A DNA stretch of 64,000 nt from Sutcliffiella rhizosphaerae (GCF_917563925.1 NZ_CAKJTJ010000003.1:1-64000); one strand, 5' to 3'. Shown: positions 1-9,145, counted from the first letter of the stretch. Made by a program: numbers and translations. Notes: generated by a model not told the origin, from the sequence alone.

Positions 1-352
1 GGCACATAAAAGAGGAATAAGTGCCCGGAAAACAGCAAAATGGAAAAATCGGGCACATAAAAGAGAAATAAGTGCCTGGAAAACAGCAAAATGGAAAAAC
101 CGGGCACATAAAAGAGAAATAAGTGCCTGGAAAACAGCAAAATGGAAAAACCGGGCACATAAAAGAGGAATAAGTGCCCGGAAAACAGCAAAATGGAAAA
201 ATCGGGCACATAAAAGAGGAATAAGTGCCTGGAAAACAGCAAAATGGAAAAACCGGGCACATAAAAGAGGAATAAGTGCCCGGAAAACAGCAAAATGGAA
301 AAATCGGGCACACAGGAATAAGTGCCCAAAAAAACAGCCAAATGAAAACCCG
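1..352. repeat. 51-bp tandem repeat array, six full units plus a degenerate seventh
   Basis: Units start at 1, 52, 103, 154, 205, 256 and 307, exactly 51 bp apart, and the array may continue left of the window. Units differ only at a few sites (GAGG/GAGA, GCCC/GCCT, AATC/AACC). Each unit carries an inverted repeat GGGCAC - 15 nt - GTGCCC (or GTGCCT, which still pairs by G-U), so each can form a hairpin. Because 51 is a multiple of 3, one frame stays open from base 2 to a TAA at 383-385. It encodes a 17-residue repeat (AHKRGISARKTAKWKNR and variants), with no start codon or ribosome site in the window. I read it as a non-coding repeat, but a basic repeat protein starting further left cannot be excluded. 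Confidence 0.93.
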
Positions 353-383
353 AAGCAAGAGTTTCAAATATATAAAAAGTCCT

Positions 384-403
384 AAAATCCTTCTTTAAAG
401 GAT
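384..403 (-). terminator. hairpin terminator of the NERD gene
   Basis: On the minus strand, ATCCTT and AAGGAT arms around a short loop are followed by TTTTA. It sits 35 bp beyond the stop of the NERD gene. Confidence 0.5.
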
Positions 404-437
404 AATATCCCGCCAAAAAGGAAGTTTACCATAAGCT

Positions 438-1346
438 CTATTCATAGTATACCCACGGCCGTTCTCCAAAGACCCTGTAATTTTTCTTTAACGTATTCCT
501 TATTGTTTTTCTTGAAATATGCTTATCACACCATTCATATATTACTCTGGTAGTAATTTTTTCGTTAGGAAAAAGGTGCGCGAACTCTTTTACACTTCGT
601 AATATGGTGTTAGATATTTCTTCTTCATACCCACATTTTGAGCATAAGCATTTACGTATCTTAACGGTAGGAGAGAGTATGCCACACCCCACACACATAA
701 TTCCTTTCTTTAGTAGAAGGAAATCGTATGTAGGCAAATTGTTATATGGGGAGAATGTGTGATGGCGAGATACCAATGTTTCTGCAAGTGTTTTATGTTT
801 GGAATTTAGTTTTGAAGGGGTCATATTCACTTTATTAAAATATCTATTTATTTGGGTTGGAAAAATAAATGGGATATTACTCGGTGATTGGTATAACGTG
901 AATTCGGGATTAACAAAAATGACATTAGAGGTGATTGGAAGTTGAAAGCCAAATGATTGTAGGAGCTGGCGTAGCAGGGAAGTATTTTTGTTCAGTTGGT
1001 GCAAAGGGTTACTAAGTTCTCTTTTGTTCTTTAGTGTGTAAAATCTGTCTAATTCGTAAATAAAATCCCCTTCAAAATTCTTTACTTCATTCAAAAAGAT
1101 AGTTTCTTGTGTAATGATAATGGAATCTAGTTGAAAAAGATTATTATTCATTTTAAGGAGCAAATCGTTTAGGATATAGCAGTCGCACGTAAGTTTACCC
1201 ATTATAGTATTGAACATCCATTCGCCATCTGTCCCTTTTTCGAGGTTATTAATGTCTTGCTTGTCTTTTTCGGTTAAGCTCATTCTCGCATTTAAAAGTT
1301 TCAGAGTATGTAACGCCTGAGGTTCATCTCGGTCTTTATAAATCAT
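438..1346 (-). CDS. NERD domain protein with C-terminal zinc ribbon
   Basis: A 302-residue cytoplasmic protein. The nuclease-related NERD signature is visible: GTDGE at about residue 38, FQLD at 71-74, EVKNFEG at 87-93 and NPLHQL at 113-118. These correspond to the conserved acidic and lysine positions of a restriction-endonuclease-like fold. The C-terminal third has a Cys cluster (C218, C221, C233, C235, C238) resembling a zinc ribbon, then a basic tail. NERD proteins are common in Bacillus and are presumed to act on nucleic acid; the exact role is unknown. It is a single gene, divergent from the CDF exporter, with its own terminator on the left. Confidence 0.85.
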   Translation of the reverse strand: MIYKDRDEPQALHTLKLLNARMSLTEKDKQDINNLEKGTDGEWMFNTIMGKLTCDCYILNDLLLKMNNNLFQLDSIIITQETIFLNEVKNFEGDFIYELDRFYTLKNKRELSNPLHQLNKNTSLLRQLLQSFGFQLPITSNVIFVNPEFTLYQSPSNIPFIFPTQINRYFNKVNMTPSKLNSKHKTLAETLVSRHHTFSPYNNLPTYDFLLLKKGIMCVGCGILSPTVKIRKCLCSKCGYEEEISNTILRSVKEFAHLFPNEKITTRVIYEWCDKHISRKTIRNTLKKNYRVFGERPWVYYE

Positions 1347-1635
1347 AATTCACCTTCCTTCTCCACTCCAATTGTACCACCTGTATGAAAATGCCTCTAA
1401 TCGGTAAAACTATATTTTCCATGCAAAATAGCTCAAAAAACCGTTTTTTATTTTGAAAGTTTACGCAAACTTGGTAGGATTCTCTCAGAAGTTTAATGGG
1501 TGTTTCAAATTTTTCCTTGGGTAAAAACTTTTTCCTCCCTATGATTAAGATGGGTTTGTATAAAAAGGTTGCTGTAGACCCACACGATATTTACTTGGTA
1601 AACTATTCAAGCATTGAGTAGGGGGTCATGAAAGA
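1347..1635. other. intergenic region between divergent NERD and CDF genes
   Basis: Non-coding, 289 bp. It holds a candidate MntR site at 1508-1529, and GGGGGT at about 1620 is the ribosome site of the exporter. I saw no yybP-ykoY manganese riboswitch in it. Confidence 0.6.
1508..1529 (+). promoter_or_regulatory. candidate MntR (manganese) operator
   Basis: An imperfect 22-bp palindrome built around TTTTTCCTTGGGTAAAAA, close to the B. subtilis MntR consensus (TTTGCCTTAAGGAAA type). It lies about 110 bp before a CDF exporter whose metal site is of the manganese type. In B. subtilis, MntR activates the manganese exporters MneP and MneS from upstream sites, so the placement fits. This is inferred from the motif only. 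Confidence 0.5.
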
Positions 1636-2505
1636 ATGGAAGAACAGAGATATTCAAATTTAAAATTAGGTGAACGCGGGGCAATCTTAAGCATTATAGC
1701 TTATGTGATTCTTTCCGCATTAAAATTAATTATTGCGTCCATAAGTGGTTCAGAGGCATTGAGAGCTGATGGGTTGAATAATACGACAGATATATTGGCA
1801 TCTATTGCAGTATTGGTTGGTTTGAGGATGTCACAGAAGCCAGCTGATGCTGATCATCCATATGGTCATTGGAAGTCGGAAATGATTGCTTCTTTAATTG
1901 CGTCATTTATTATGTTCGGTATTGGATTCCAAGTGTTATATAGCGCTTTTCAATCGATGATAAATGGAGTGACAGAGGCTCCTGATATGATTGCTGCTTG
2001 GACGGGCATATTTTCTGCGGTTGTTATGTATTTTGTTTATCGCTATAATAAAAAACTTTCCTTGAAAATTAAAAGTCATGCGGTGATGGCTGCAGCGAAG
2101 GACAATTTGTCAGATGCGTGGGTAAGTATTGGAACGGTGATTGCGATTGTAGGGTCACAATTTAACTTGCCTTGGCTGGATCCTCTTACCGCACTTATTG
2201 TCGGTGGGCTTATTGTAAAGACGGCATGGGAAATCTTTCGGGTTGCATCGCATCAGTTAACCGATGGATTTGATGAAAAATTAATGGAAGATTATAAAGA
2301 TATGGCAGATAAAGTGGATGGAGTAAGTGGTGTTAAAACAATAAGAGCTCGGAGCTATGGAAATAATATTGTGGTCGATCTTGTCATTACAGTAGATGCT
2401 AATTTGGATATCCATGCAGCACACGAGATTGCGACAAATGTAGAAAATTCTTTAATACAAAGTTTTGAGATATATGAGGTCCATGTACATGTAGAGCCAC
2501 ATTGA
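1636..2505 (+). CDS. cation diffusion facilitator, probable Mn2+ exporter (MneP/MneS type)
   Basis: A 289-residue CDF antiporter with six predicted membrane helices and a C-terminal cytoplasmic domain ending in a His-rich metal-binding tail (HVHVEPH). The A-site residues visible are N48xxxD52 in TM2 and D156xxxD160 in TM5. This N-D/D-D pattern is typical of manganese CDFs (MntE, MneP) rather than the H/D zinc type. The DADHPYGH loop at about 71 is characteristic of the family. It would export Mn2+ in exchange for protons. The start at 1636 follows GGGGGT by about 10 nt. A possible MntR box lies upstream. Confidence 0.9.
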   Translation: MEEQRYSNLKLGERGAILSIIAYVILSALKLIIASISGSEALRADGLNNTTDILASIAVLVGLRMSQKPADADHPYGHWKSEMIASLIASFIMFGIGFQVLYSAFQSMINGVTEAPDMIAAWTGIFSAVVMYFVYRYNKKLSLKIKSHAVMAAAKDNLSDAWVSIGTVIAIVGSQFNLPWLDPLTALIVGGLIVKTAWEIFRVASHQLTDGFDEKLMEDYKDMADKVDGVSGVKTIRARSYGNNIVVDLVITVDANLDIHAAHEIATNVENSLIQSFEIYEVHVHVEPH

Positions 2506-2605
2506 ATTATTTAAAATAGAAACATGTTCGCTCTCCTTCTTCGTAAACAGCCTTGAAAAATCCAGGCAGTCATTGGTAAACTAAGTATGAGGAAGGGGTT
2601 TGGGC

Positions 2606-2773
2606 ATGTTTTTTATTGTGGTAGCAATTGTCGCAAGTATAGGCTTTTTCAACACTTGCGTAACGATAGCAAAAAAAGTTAAAAATGGACAAGATGAGAG
2701 ATCTGACAAGTATGTAGTGTCTTGTATGTTAGGCATTGCGCTTTTCTGTATTCTTACGATCACTGCACATTAA
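2606..2773 (+). CDS. small two-helix membrane protein
   Basis: A 55-residue open frame with a good ribosome site (GGAAGGGG, 2591-2598) eight bases before the ATG. Residues 1-22 are hydrophobic (MFFIVVAIVASIGFF...), followed by a charged middle (KKVKNGQDERSDK) and a second hydrophobic stretch (SCMLGIALFCILTI). That predicts two membrane spans around a short charged loop. No family is recognised. It lies between the CDF exporter and mqo with no shared operon signal. Confidence 0.6.
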   Translation: MFFIVVAIVASIGFFNTCVTIAKKVKNGQDERSDKYVVSCMLGIALFCILTITAH

Positions 2774-2981
2774 AAGTCCGTCTTGGAAGTAGTTCTCACT
2801 TTTTTAGCTTTTACAAATAGTATATAATTATCAGATAATAATAGATATTTTACACTATAAAGAATGATTATAGTTTATAATTAAGATAAAAATAGTATGT
2901 TTTAGTTTTAGTGGCGACTTGCTTTGTAAATGTTAGCGGGGATACCTGCTTTTTTTTATAAATTTAGGGGATGTGGAAGTA

Positions 2982-4490
2982 ATGAGCAGCTTACAGAAAA
3001 AAACAGATGTTATCTTAATTGGTGCCGGGGTCATGAGTGCGACATTAGGATCGATACTGAAAGAGTTAGCACCAGATTGGAATATTAAAGTGTTTGAGAA
3101 GCTTGGCGGCGCCGGAGAGGAGAGCTCCAACGAGTGGAACAATGCCGGAACAGGACATGCAGCATTGTGCGAGCTGAACTATACGTCTGAGAAACCTGAT
3201 GGGTCGATAGATATTAGTAAAGCGGTAAAAGTAAATGAACAATTTCAGCTTTCTAGACAGTATTGGTCTTATCTTGTTAAGTCGAAATTAATTAAAAATC
3301 CGCAAGATTTTATTATGCCGATTCCTCATATCAGCTTTGTCCAAGGGAAGCAAAATGTCTCGTTTTTGAAAAGGCGAATGGAAGCGTTGTCAAACAATCC
3401 TTTGTTTCATGGAATGGAATATACGGATAATGCGGAAAAACTAAAGGAATGGATTCCGCTTATTATGGAAGGCCGTACTTCTAGTGAACCGATTGCAGCA
3501 ACGAAAATCGATTCAGGGACAGATGTAAACTTCGGCGCATTGACGCGGATGTTATTTGAGTATTTAAAAACGCAAAAGGTCGAGGTTCATTATAAACATA
3601 GTGTGAAAAATATCAAGCGTACAAGTGACGGTTCTTGGAACGTTAAGGTACAAAATTTAAACACGGGCAAATCAGAAAATCACACAGCAAAATTTGTCTT
3701 TATCGGCGGCGGCGGAGGTAGTCTTTCGCTGCTGCAAAAAACCGGAATTCCTGAATCCAAAAATATTGGAGGGTTTCCAGTTAGCGGCCTGTTTTTAGCA
3801 TGTAATAATCCCGAAGTGGTAGAGCAGCATCATGCAAAGGTTTATGGGAAAGCGAAAGTTGGGGCACCTCCTATGTCAGTGCCTCACTTGGATACACGAT
3901 ACATTGACAATAAAAAATCTTTGCTGTTCGGACCGTTTGCTGGTTTTTCGCCTAAGTTTTTAAAAACGGGGTCAAATCTAGATTTACTTGCTTCTGTGAA
4001 ACCGAATAATGTCTTAACTATGCTAGCTGCAGGAGCAAAGGAAATGGCATTAACGAAATACTTGATCCAGCAGGTTATGTTATCGGAAGAAAAAAGAATG
4101 GAAGAGTTACGGGAATTTGTTCCAGCTGCCAAGAGTGAAGATTGGAAAATCATCTTAGCAGGTCAACGGGTTCAAGTAATAAAAGATACAGAGGCTGGTG
4201 GCAAAGGGACTTTACAATTTGGAACCGAGGTAGTGAGCGCTTCTGATGGTTCGATTGCAGCTTTACTTGGGGCATCACCTGGGGCTTCCACTGCTGTTCA
4301 TGTGATGCTTGAAGTACTTGAAAAATGCTTCCCACAACATATGTTCAAATGGCAGGCTAAAATCAAGGAAATGGTACCTTCATATGGGGTATCCCTCGTA
4401 GAGAATCCAGAACTATTCCAAGAGCTTCACCATTCCACTGCTAAAACGCTTGGCTTATATACAGCGAAAAAAGAAGTGGCCTATCATTAA
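2982..4490 (+). CDS. mqo: malate:quinone oxidoreductase
   Basis: A 502-residue membrane-associated FAD enzyme that oxidises malate to oxaloacetate and passes electrons to the quinone pool in the TCA cycle. An N-terminal FAD-binding motif ([12 protein letters not shown]) and the Mqo signature [19 protein letters not shown] at about 48-66 are present. Length and C-terminus ([10 protein letters not shown] region) fit the family. An in-frame GTG at 2973 is possible, but AGGGG at 2966-2970 is too close to it and correctly spaced for ATG 2982. Monocistronic: a strong hairpin follows. A short hairpin plus T-run (2935-2958) lies just before the ribosome site. Confidence 0.95.
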   Translation: MSSLQKKTDVILIGAGVMSATLGSILKELAPDWNIKVFEKLGGAGEESSNEWNNAGTGHAALCELNYTSEKPDGSIDISKAVKVNEQFQLSRQYWSYLVKSKLIKNPQDFIMPIPHISFVQGKQNVSFLKRRMEALSNNPLFHGMEYTDNAEKLKEWIPLIMEGRTSSEPIAATKIDSGTDVNFGALTRMLFEYLKTQKVEVHYKHSVKNIKRTSDGSWNVKVQNLNTGKSENHTAKFVFIGGGGGSLSLLQKTGIPESKNIGGFPVSGLFLACNNPEVVEQHHAKVYGKAKVGAPPMSVPHLDTRYIDNKKSLLFGPFAGFSPKFLKTGSNLDLLASVKPNNVLTMLAAGAKEMALTKYLIQQVMLSEEKRMEELREFVPAAKSEDWKIILAGQRVQVIKDTEAGGKGTLQFGTEVVSASDGSIAALLGASPGASTAVHVMLEVLEKCFPQHMFKWQAKIKEMVPSYGVSLVENPELFQELHHSTAKTLGLYTAKKEVAYH

Positions 4491-4496
4491 TAAATC

Positions 4497-4541
4497 AAAA
4501 CGCATGAAATCAGGTACAAACTCTGATTTCATGCGTTTTTT
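4497..4541 (+). terminator. rho-independent terminator of mqo
   Basis: A near-perfect 17-bp stem (AAAACGCATGAAATCAG and its complement) with a 9-nt loop, followed by a T-run. The A-run on the other side makes it usable in both directions. Confidence 0.92.
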
Positions 4542-4630
4542 ATTTAGGTTTCCTTTTTAAGCACGAAACTTGTATACATTCTTTGCATTTTTGTATGCTA
4601 AAAGTATCCTTACAAAGGGAAGTGATAGGG

Positions 4631-5479
4631 TTGGGTAAAAAGTATATTCGAGACCATTGGAAAGTGAAATATAATAAAAATGGCTATCCGCATGTCCAGC
4701 AAGGATGGATATTGCCCCCGGAGCGTATGGAGGAGTATGATCCATTTATTTTAATGGCCGATGATTGGTTTAAACGAGGAACTTTTTCCGATCATCCTCA
4801 TAAAGGATTTCAAACTATTACGTATGTGATAGATGGGAGATTGGAACACACAGATAATAATGGAGGGCACTCTATTCTTTATGCGGGGGATGTCCAGTAT
4901 ATGAATGCAGGAAAAGCCGCACGCCATGCAGAGGAAGCGGTGGAAGATGATTTGATTCATACGTTGCAGCTCTGGCTTAATCTACCGAAAGCTTTAAAAC
5001 AAACCGAATCCTCCTATCAGAATATCCTGTTGGAAGAAGCCCCCGTGGTAGAGTTGGATAATGGCTTTATCCGGATTTATTCTGGTGAGGCAGAGAATTT
5101 GAAGGGTCCGATGGATGCTCTAGTGCCGATTAATATGTTTGAGCTTTTTCTTAAGAAAGGGGCTAGTCATTCTCTCAGGCTACCACGGAATCATAATGGG
5201 CATATCTATATGCTTCAAGGAAAAATGACATTTACAGGCGATGTGACATTAACAAAAACCGATGTCGGTTTGCTTTCATACCAAGGGCATGCTGCCGATG
5301 ATGAGACAGATATTTTGCACATAACAGCAGAAGAAAGATCGAGAGTCCTAATTTATACTGGAAAACCAATAGGAGAGCCTGTTGTCGCCAGTGGACCGTT
5401 TGTAATGAATACAGAAGAGGAAATCCAAGAGGCATTCCAAGATTTTCGCATGGGACGGTTCGGTCCTTCCTCGCAATGA
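4631..5479 (+). CDS. pirin family protein
   Basis: A 282-residue bicupin of the pirin family. The N-terminal cupin carries the metal ligands in DHPHKGFQTITYV and GDVQYMNAGKAARHAEE (His-x-His, His and Glu); the C-terminal cupin is the less conserved half. Bacterial pirins bind Fe2+ and some show quercetin 2,3-dioxygenase activity, so the true substrate here is unknown. A longer in-frame ATG exists at 4583. The family usually begins near GKKYIRDHW, and AAGGGAAGTG precedes the TTG at 4631, so that start is preferred. It stands alone between mqo and the MHYT gene. Confidence 0.88.
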   Translation: MGKKYIRDHWKVKYNKNGYPHVQQGWILPPERMEEYDPFILMADDWFKRGTFSDHPHKGFQTITYVIDGRLEHTDNNGGHSILYAGDVQYMNAGKAARHAEEAVEDDLIHTLQLWLNLPKALKQTESSYQNILLEEAPVVELDNGFIRIYSGEAENLKGPMDALVPINMFELFLKKGASHSLRLPRNHNGHIYMLQGKMTFTGDVTLTKTDVGLLSYQGHAADDETDILHITAEERSRVLIYTGKPIGEPVVASGPFVMNTEEEIQEAFQDFRMGRFGPSSQ

Positions 5480-5507
5480 CTAAAAGTTAAATTAACTAAA
5501 TAACATT

Positions 5508-5555
5508 GCCCCGTAGTAGTTTTGAATAATTGTTGCAAGCTTCGGGGTCTTTTCT
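5508..5555 (+). terminator. possible terminator after the pirin gene
   Basis: Short arms (GCCCCG / CGGGGT) with a long loop, followed by CTTTTCT. A weak candidate. Confidence 0.35.
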
Positions 5556-5666
5556 GTATTTATACATTTAATTGTATAGGACTTTCAATTAACATTTTGT
5601 ATAATTTAGTAGCGGTAAATAAATATTGCCCTTTCCAATAGAAAACGAATATAGAGGTTAACATAC

Positions 5667-6482
5667 ATGTCATTTTTATCACAATCTGAAAACATATACA
5701 TCATGGAAGGGGAATATTCCTTCTGGATGGTCTTATTGTCTGTCGTAATAGCCTGTTGTGCTGCCTATACCGCTTTATCTATGAATCAACGAATGCAACA
5801 GTCTAGCTTTTTTCATAAATCCTTTTGGTTATTGCTTGCATCTATAGCGATGGGGCTTGGGATATGGTCGATGCATTTCATTGGGATGAGTGCCTTCATG
5901 CTGCCTATTGCGATGAAATATGATGTTTTTTTGACGGTAGTTTCTGTTTTTCCGGCAGTATTTGCTTCCTATTTGGCCTTTTATCTGGCAAATAGAGAGA
6001 ATTCGACACATTGGCAGTACATGGTTGCTGGGATTGTGATGGGGTTAGGGATTTCATCGATGCATTATATCGGAATGGCTGCAATGAAGATGGATGCATC
6101 CTTCACTTATAGACCACTCCTATTCATTACGTCCATTATCATTGCCATTGTGGTCTCGTATGTGGCATTGTTTGTTTTTTCTACCTTGCAAGAATATATG
6201 GGCAATCAATGGATAAAAATTTTAACCTCCATTTTGATGGGATTGGCTATTACAAGTATGCATTATACAGGAATGTTTGCCGTGGTTTTCTACACGGAAA
6301 TTCCTGTTGAGGAACATTTGCATCATATGCACATGATGGATATGACTTTACTAATCTTGATTGTGACGATAGGGATTTTTTGTTTACTTATTATTTCCGG
6401 TCTCACAAGCCTGCTAGATCGTTATGTGGATTATCGCTTAAACCACTATGATGCGTTGACGTTATTTCCTAATCAGAGATAA
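5667..6482 (+). CDS. MHYT integral membrane sensor domain (N-terminal fragment)
   Basis: A 271-residue integral membrane protein with about seven helices and three MHYT-type motifs (MHFIG, MHYIG, MHYTG). In this family these are thought to bind metal and sense a diatomic gas such as O2, CO or NO. The fragment ends at the linker into the GGDEF domain. As it stands it is a sensor without an output domain. See the spanning pseudogene entry. Confidence 0.85.
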   Translation: MSFLSQSENIYIMEGEYSFWMVLLSVVIACCAAYTALSMNQRMQQSSFFHKSFWLLLASIAMGLGIWSMHFIGMSAFMLPIAMKYDVFLTVVSVFPAVFASYLAFYLANRENSTHWQYMVAGIVMGLGISSMHYIGMAAMKMDASFTYRPLLFITSIIIAIVVSYVALFVFSTLQEYMGNQWIKILTSILMGLAITSMHYTGMFAVVFYTEIPVEEHLHHMHMMDMTLLILIVTIGIFCLLIISGLTSLLDRYVDYRLNHYDALTLFPNQR

Positions 6483-6521
6483 TTTGAAAAAGATACAAAA
6501 GAGAAAAAGATAACAGGAAGT

Positions 6522-7718
6522 TTGGCCATATTACACATTCATCATATGGAGAAGTGGATCAACATGTATGGCTTTATGTTTGGTGACAGAATTATTAAGG
6601 ATATTGGATCGAAGTTAGAAGCCCACCTTCCATCCTACAATACAAAAGTGTATCGGATTGATGGGAATCGCTTTGCTATTTTAACCACGGATGAACATAT
6701 GGATGAACAGATAAAAAAATCTTTGGAGAAGGTGCTAGCAGCCTATAATAAACTGGTTTATATAGATAGCTATCATATTCAAGTGGAAATGGTTTGTACC
6801 GTTTCTTTTACTAAAACGAAAAAATCAGTTGCTGATTTATTCTCTGATTGTATGGCTGTCCTCCAACATCCTTCCATACGATATCAGCATGAACTTGTAG
6901 AATACAATCCAACGATCCATACGTTCAGTATAGAAAGACTAATTGTACAAGATATTACCAAAGCGATGGAGAATGAGGAATTATTTTTAGTTTACCAGCC
7001 GAAAGTTCATTCCAGAAATCTTCAAATCACTGGGGTAGAAGCGCTATTACGCTGGAAACATCCTACTGAGGGATTCATTTCACCAGCAACCTTCATCCCT
7101 ATTTTAGAAGAGAACGGAAAAATTCATGAAGTGACAGATTGGGTCATTGATAAGGTTTGTGCTCAAATTGCCGAATGGAAACAAAGAAGGGTGTCCGTCC
7201 CACAGGTGTCAATCAATACCCCTGGTACATACGTAACATCTGCTCGATTATTGCAGGTTTTACAACACAGCATGCAACGCTACCATATAGACGGACAGTT
7301 TATAGAGCTTGAAATTACGGAAACAAGTGTGATTCATGATATGGAAAATGCGATAAATGCTGTGAAACAGTTCCGGATGCTTGGTCTCTCCGTTGCACTA
7401 GACGATTTTGGAACAGGGTTATCTTCGTTATCCTATTTAAGACGGATCCCAATAAATACGATTAAAATTGATAAGTCTTTTGTAAAAGAAGTCCCATTAT
7501 CTGAAAAAGTTTCAGCGCTATTAAGTGCAATCATTACATTATGTCACTCGTTAAAATTAACTATCATTATCGAAGGGGTGGAAACGGAGGAACAAATCTC
7601 TTTCATTTCATCCATCGAGAAAGAGCTGCAAATACAAGGTTATTACTATTCTAAACCACTCCAAGCAGGGGAATTAGAAGAGTGGCTGAAAAAGCAACTA
7701 TCTGAATTTACAATATAA
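6522..7718 (+). CDS. degenerate GGDEF plus EAL c-di-GMP phosphodiesterase (C-terminal fragment)
   Basis: A 398-residue fragment. The GGDEF part has lost its catalytic motif (IDGNRF in place of GGDEF) and so cannot make c-di-GMP. The EAL part keeps the usual catalytic set: EALLRW, the Glu of EITETS, DDFGTG, KIDKSFV, EGVETEEQ and QGYYYSKPL. The enzyme would hydrolyse c-di-GMP to pGpG if made. A TTG at 6522 with AGGAAG just before it could allow reinitiation 39 nt after the TAA, giving a soluble phosphodiesterase uncoupled from its membrane sensor. Otherwise this is a dead fragment. Confidence 0.8.
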   Translation: MAILHIHHMEKWINMYGFMFGDRIIKDIGSKLEAHLPSYNTKVYRIDGNRFAILTTDEHMDEQIKKSLEKVLAAYNKLVYIDSYHIQVEMVCTVSFTKTKKSVADLFSDCMAVLQHPSIRYQHELVEYNPTIHTFSIERLIVQDITKAMENEELFLVYQPKVHSRNLQITGVEALLRWKHPTEGFISPATFIPILEENGKIHEVTDWVIDKVCAQIAEWKQRRVSVPQVSINTPGTYVTSARLLQVLQHSMQRYHIDGQFIELEITETSVIHDMENAINAVKQFRMLGLSVALDDFGTGLSSLSYLRRIPINTIKIDKSFVKEVPLSEKVSALLSAIITLCHSLKLTIIIEGVETEEQISFISSIEKELQIQGYYYSKPLQAGELEEWLKKQLSEFTI

Positions 7719-7725
7719 AAGCTAG

Positions 7726-7780
7726 AAGAGTTGACTTCATGGTTTGTTACAAAACCATAACGAATGAGTCAGCTCTTTTT
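7726..7780 (+). terminator. rho-independent terminator after the EAL gene
   Basis: AAGAGTTGACT pairs with AGTCAGCTCTT (one G-U pair) around an inner ATGGTTT/AAACCAT stem, followed by TTTTT. Confidence 0.85.
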
Positions 7781-7893
7781 GATTATTACAACAATTAACC
7801 GTCATTTTTTAGCTATTGATTTTTTATGATAGAGTTAATATATTGGAATAATAGCTTTAAAAGAAATAAATGATAAGACAAAGGAGGTTTACC

Positions 7894-9120
7894 ATGTTTT
7901 CAAAGAAAAACACCAACCAAGATTTATTACAAAAACCGAAAAGTAATTTGAATGCATTCATAGGTGCAGCCTTCTTGATGGGTATTTCGGCAGTTGGCCC
8001 AGGCTTTTTAACTCAGACAGCTGTTTTTACGGAAACATTATTAGCAAGCTTTGGATTTGTTATTTTAATGTCCATCATTTTAGATATAGGTGTTCAAGTA
8101 AATATATGGAGAGTTATAGCAGTATCGAAAAAAAGAGGGCAAGATATTGCCAATATGGTCTTACCTGGCCTTGGATATTTCCTTGCTTTTGCTGTAGCTT
8201 TAGGAGGCTTGGCCTTTAATATCGGAAACATTGGCGGAGCAGGTCTTGGGATCAATGTTATATTTGGAATAGACGTACGAATAGGAGCTATCATCACTGC
8301 AGTTATTGCTGTAGGAGTATTTATGTCCAAAGAAGCAGGAGTGGCAATGGATAAAATTGTCCGTTTTTTAGGGCTAGTGATGGTAATTTTAACGATTTAT
8401 GTTGCCTTTAAAAGCGAGCCTCCTATGGCAGAAGCGGCTTTACGTACCTTTATGCCTGAGACGATTGATATGTTTGCCATTATTACACTTGTCGGAGGAA
8501 CAGTGGGCGGATATATCACATTTGCAGGTGGACACAGACTATTGGATGCAGGCATAAGCGGACAGGAAAACTTGCGTAAAGTGACGCAAAGCTCTGTTTC
8601 GGGTATCATGATTGCATCTGTGATGAGAGTATTCTTGTTTTTAGCAGTTTTAGGAGTCGTATCTACTGGTTTCAAATTAGACCCTAGTAACCCAACAGCT
8701 TCTGTCTTCCTTGAGGCAGCTGGTACGGTTGGATATAAAATGTTTGGTGTTGTACTTTGGGCAGCGGGTATTACATCTGTAATAGGTGCAGCGTATACAT
8801 CTGTTTCCTTTTTAAAGACATTATCCAAAACAATTGAACGCAATAATTCTAAATTTATTATTGGTTTTATCATCATATCGACGATTATTTTCACGTATAT
8901 TGGGGAGCCAGTTTTACTATTAATTTTAGCAGGTGCTTTTAACGCCTTAATTCTACCGATTGCACTAGGTACTTTGTTAATTGCAGCCTATAAAAAATCA
9001 ATTGTTGGAGATTATAAGCATCCTTTATGGTTGACTATCTTTGGGGGAATCGTAGTCCTTGCTACAGCATATCTGGCTATAGTAACCTTGATGAATCAAG
9101 TACCGAAACTGTTCTCTTAA
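7894..9120 (+). CDS. NRAMP-family transporter (YcsG type) of the 5-oxoprolinase operon
   Basis: A 408-residue membrane protein with about eleven helices, similar to B. subtilis YcsG. The first helix has SAVGPGFLTQTAVF instead of the DPGN metal-binding motif of true NRAMP Mn/Fe transporters, so it probably does not carry divalent metals. Being first in an operon with PxpBAC suggests uptake of 5-oxoproline or a related compound; that is inference from context. ATG 7894 is preferred because AAAGGAGGT lies 7 nt before it. pxpB begins 26 bp after its stop. Confidence 0.85.
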   Translation: MFSKKNTNQDLLQKPKSNLNAFIGAAFLMGISAVGPGFLTQTAVFTETLLASFGFVILMSIILDIGVQVNIWRVIAVSKKRGQDIANMVLPGLGYFLAFAVALGGLAFNIGNIGGAGLGINVIFGIDVRIGAIITAVIAVGVFMSKEAGVAMDKIVRFLGLVMVILTIYVAFKSEPPMAEAALRTFMPETIDMFAIITLVGGTVGGYITFAGGHRLLDAGISGQENLRKVTQSSVSGIMIASVMRVFLFLAVLGVVSTGFKLDPSNPTASVFLEAAGTVGYKMFGVVLWAAGITSVIGAAYTSVSFLKTLSKTIERNNSKFIIGFIIISTIIFTYIGEPVLLLILAGAFNALILPIALGTLLIAAYKKSIVGDYKHPLWLTIFGGIVVLATAYLAIVTLMNQVPKLFS

Positions 9121-9145
9121 GTAATGATTCAAGGAGGAACCGGCT

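Larger units (their letters stand above)
5667..7718 (+). pseudogene. MHYT-GGDEF-EAL c-di-GMP protein interrupted by one in-frame TAA
   Basis: The two open frames 5667-6482 and 6522-7718 are in the same reading frame, separated only by a TAA at 6480-6482. Reading across it gives HYDALTLFPNQR-stop-FEKD, which is the start of a GGDEF domain (compare HDSLTGLPNRRYFEKD). The stop therefore stands where a Tyr codon is usual, and TAT or TAC to TAA is a single change. The intact protein would have been about 683 residues: seven-helix MHYT sensor, degenerate GGDEF, EAL phosphodiesterase. Either it is a recent nonsense mutation, or two polypeptides are made by reinitiation at TTG 6522, or the stop is a sequencing error. 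Confidence 0.8.

Noticed and set aside
1-352. CRISPR array
   Set aside because: The whole 51-bp unit is repeated with no unique spacers, and no cas genes are nearby.
3884-4335. Minus-strand open frames inside mqo and similar antisense frames in other genes
   Set aside because: Shadows of strongly supported genes on the other strand.
7894-9120. Manganese/iron NRAMP transporter
   Set aside because: The DPGN metal-binding motif is missing and the gene heads the 5-oxoprolinase operon.
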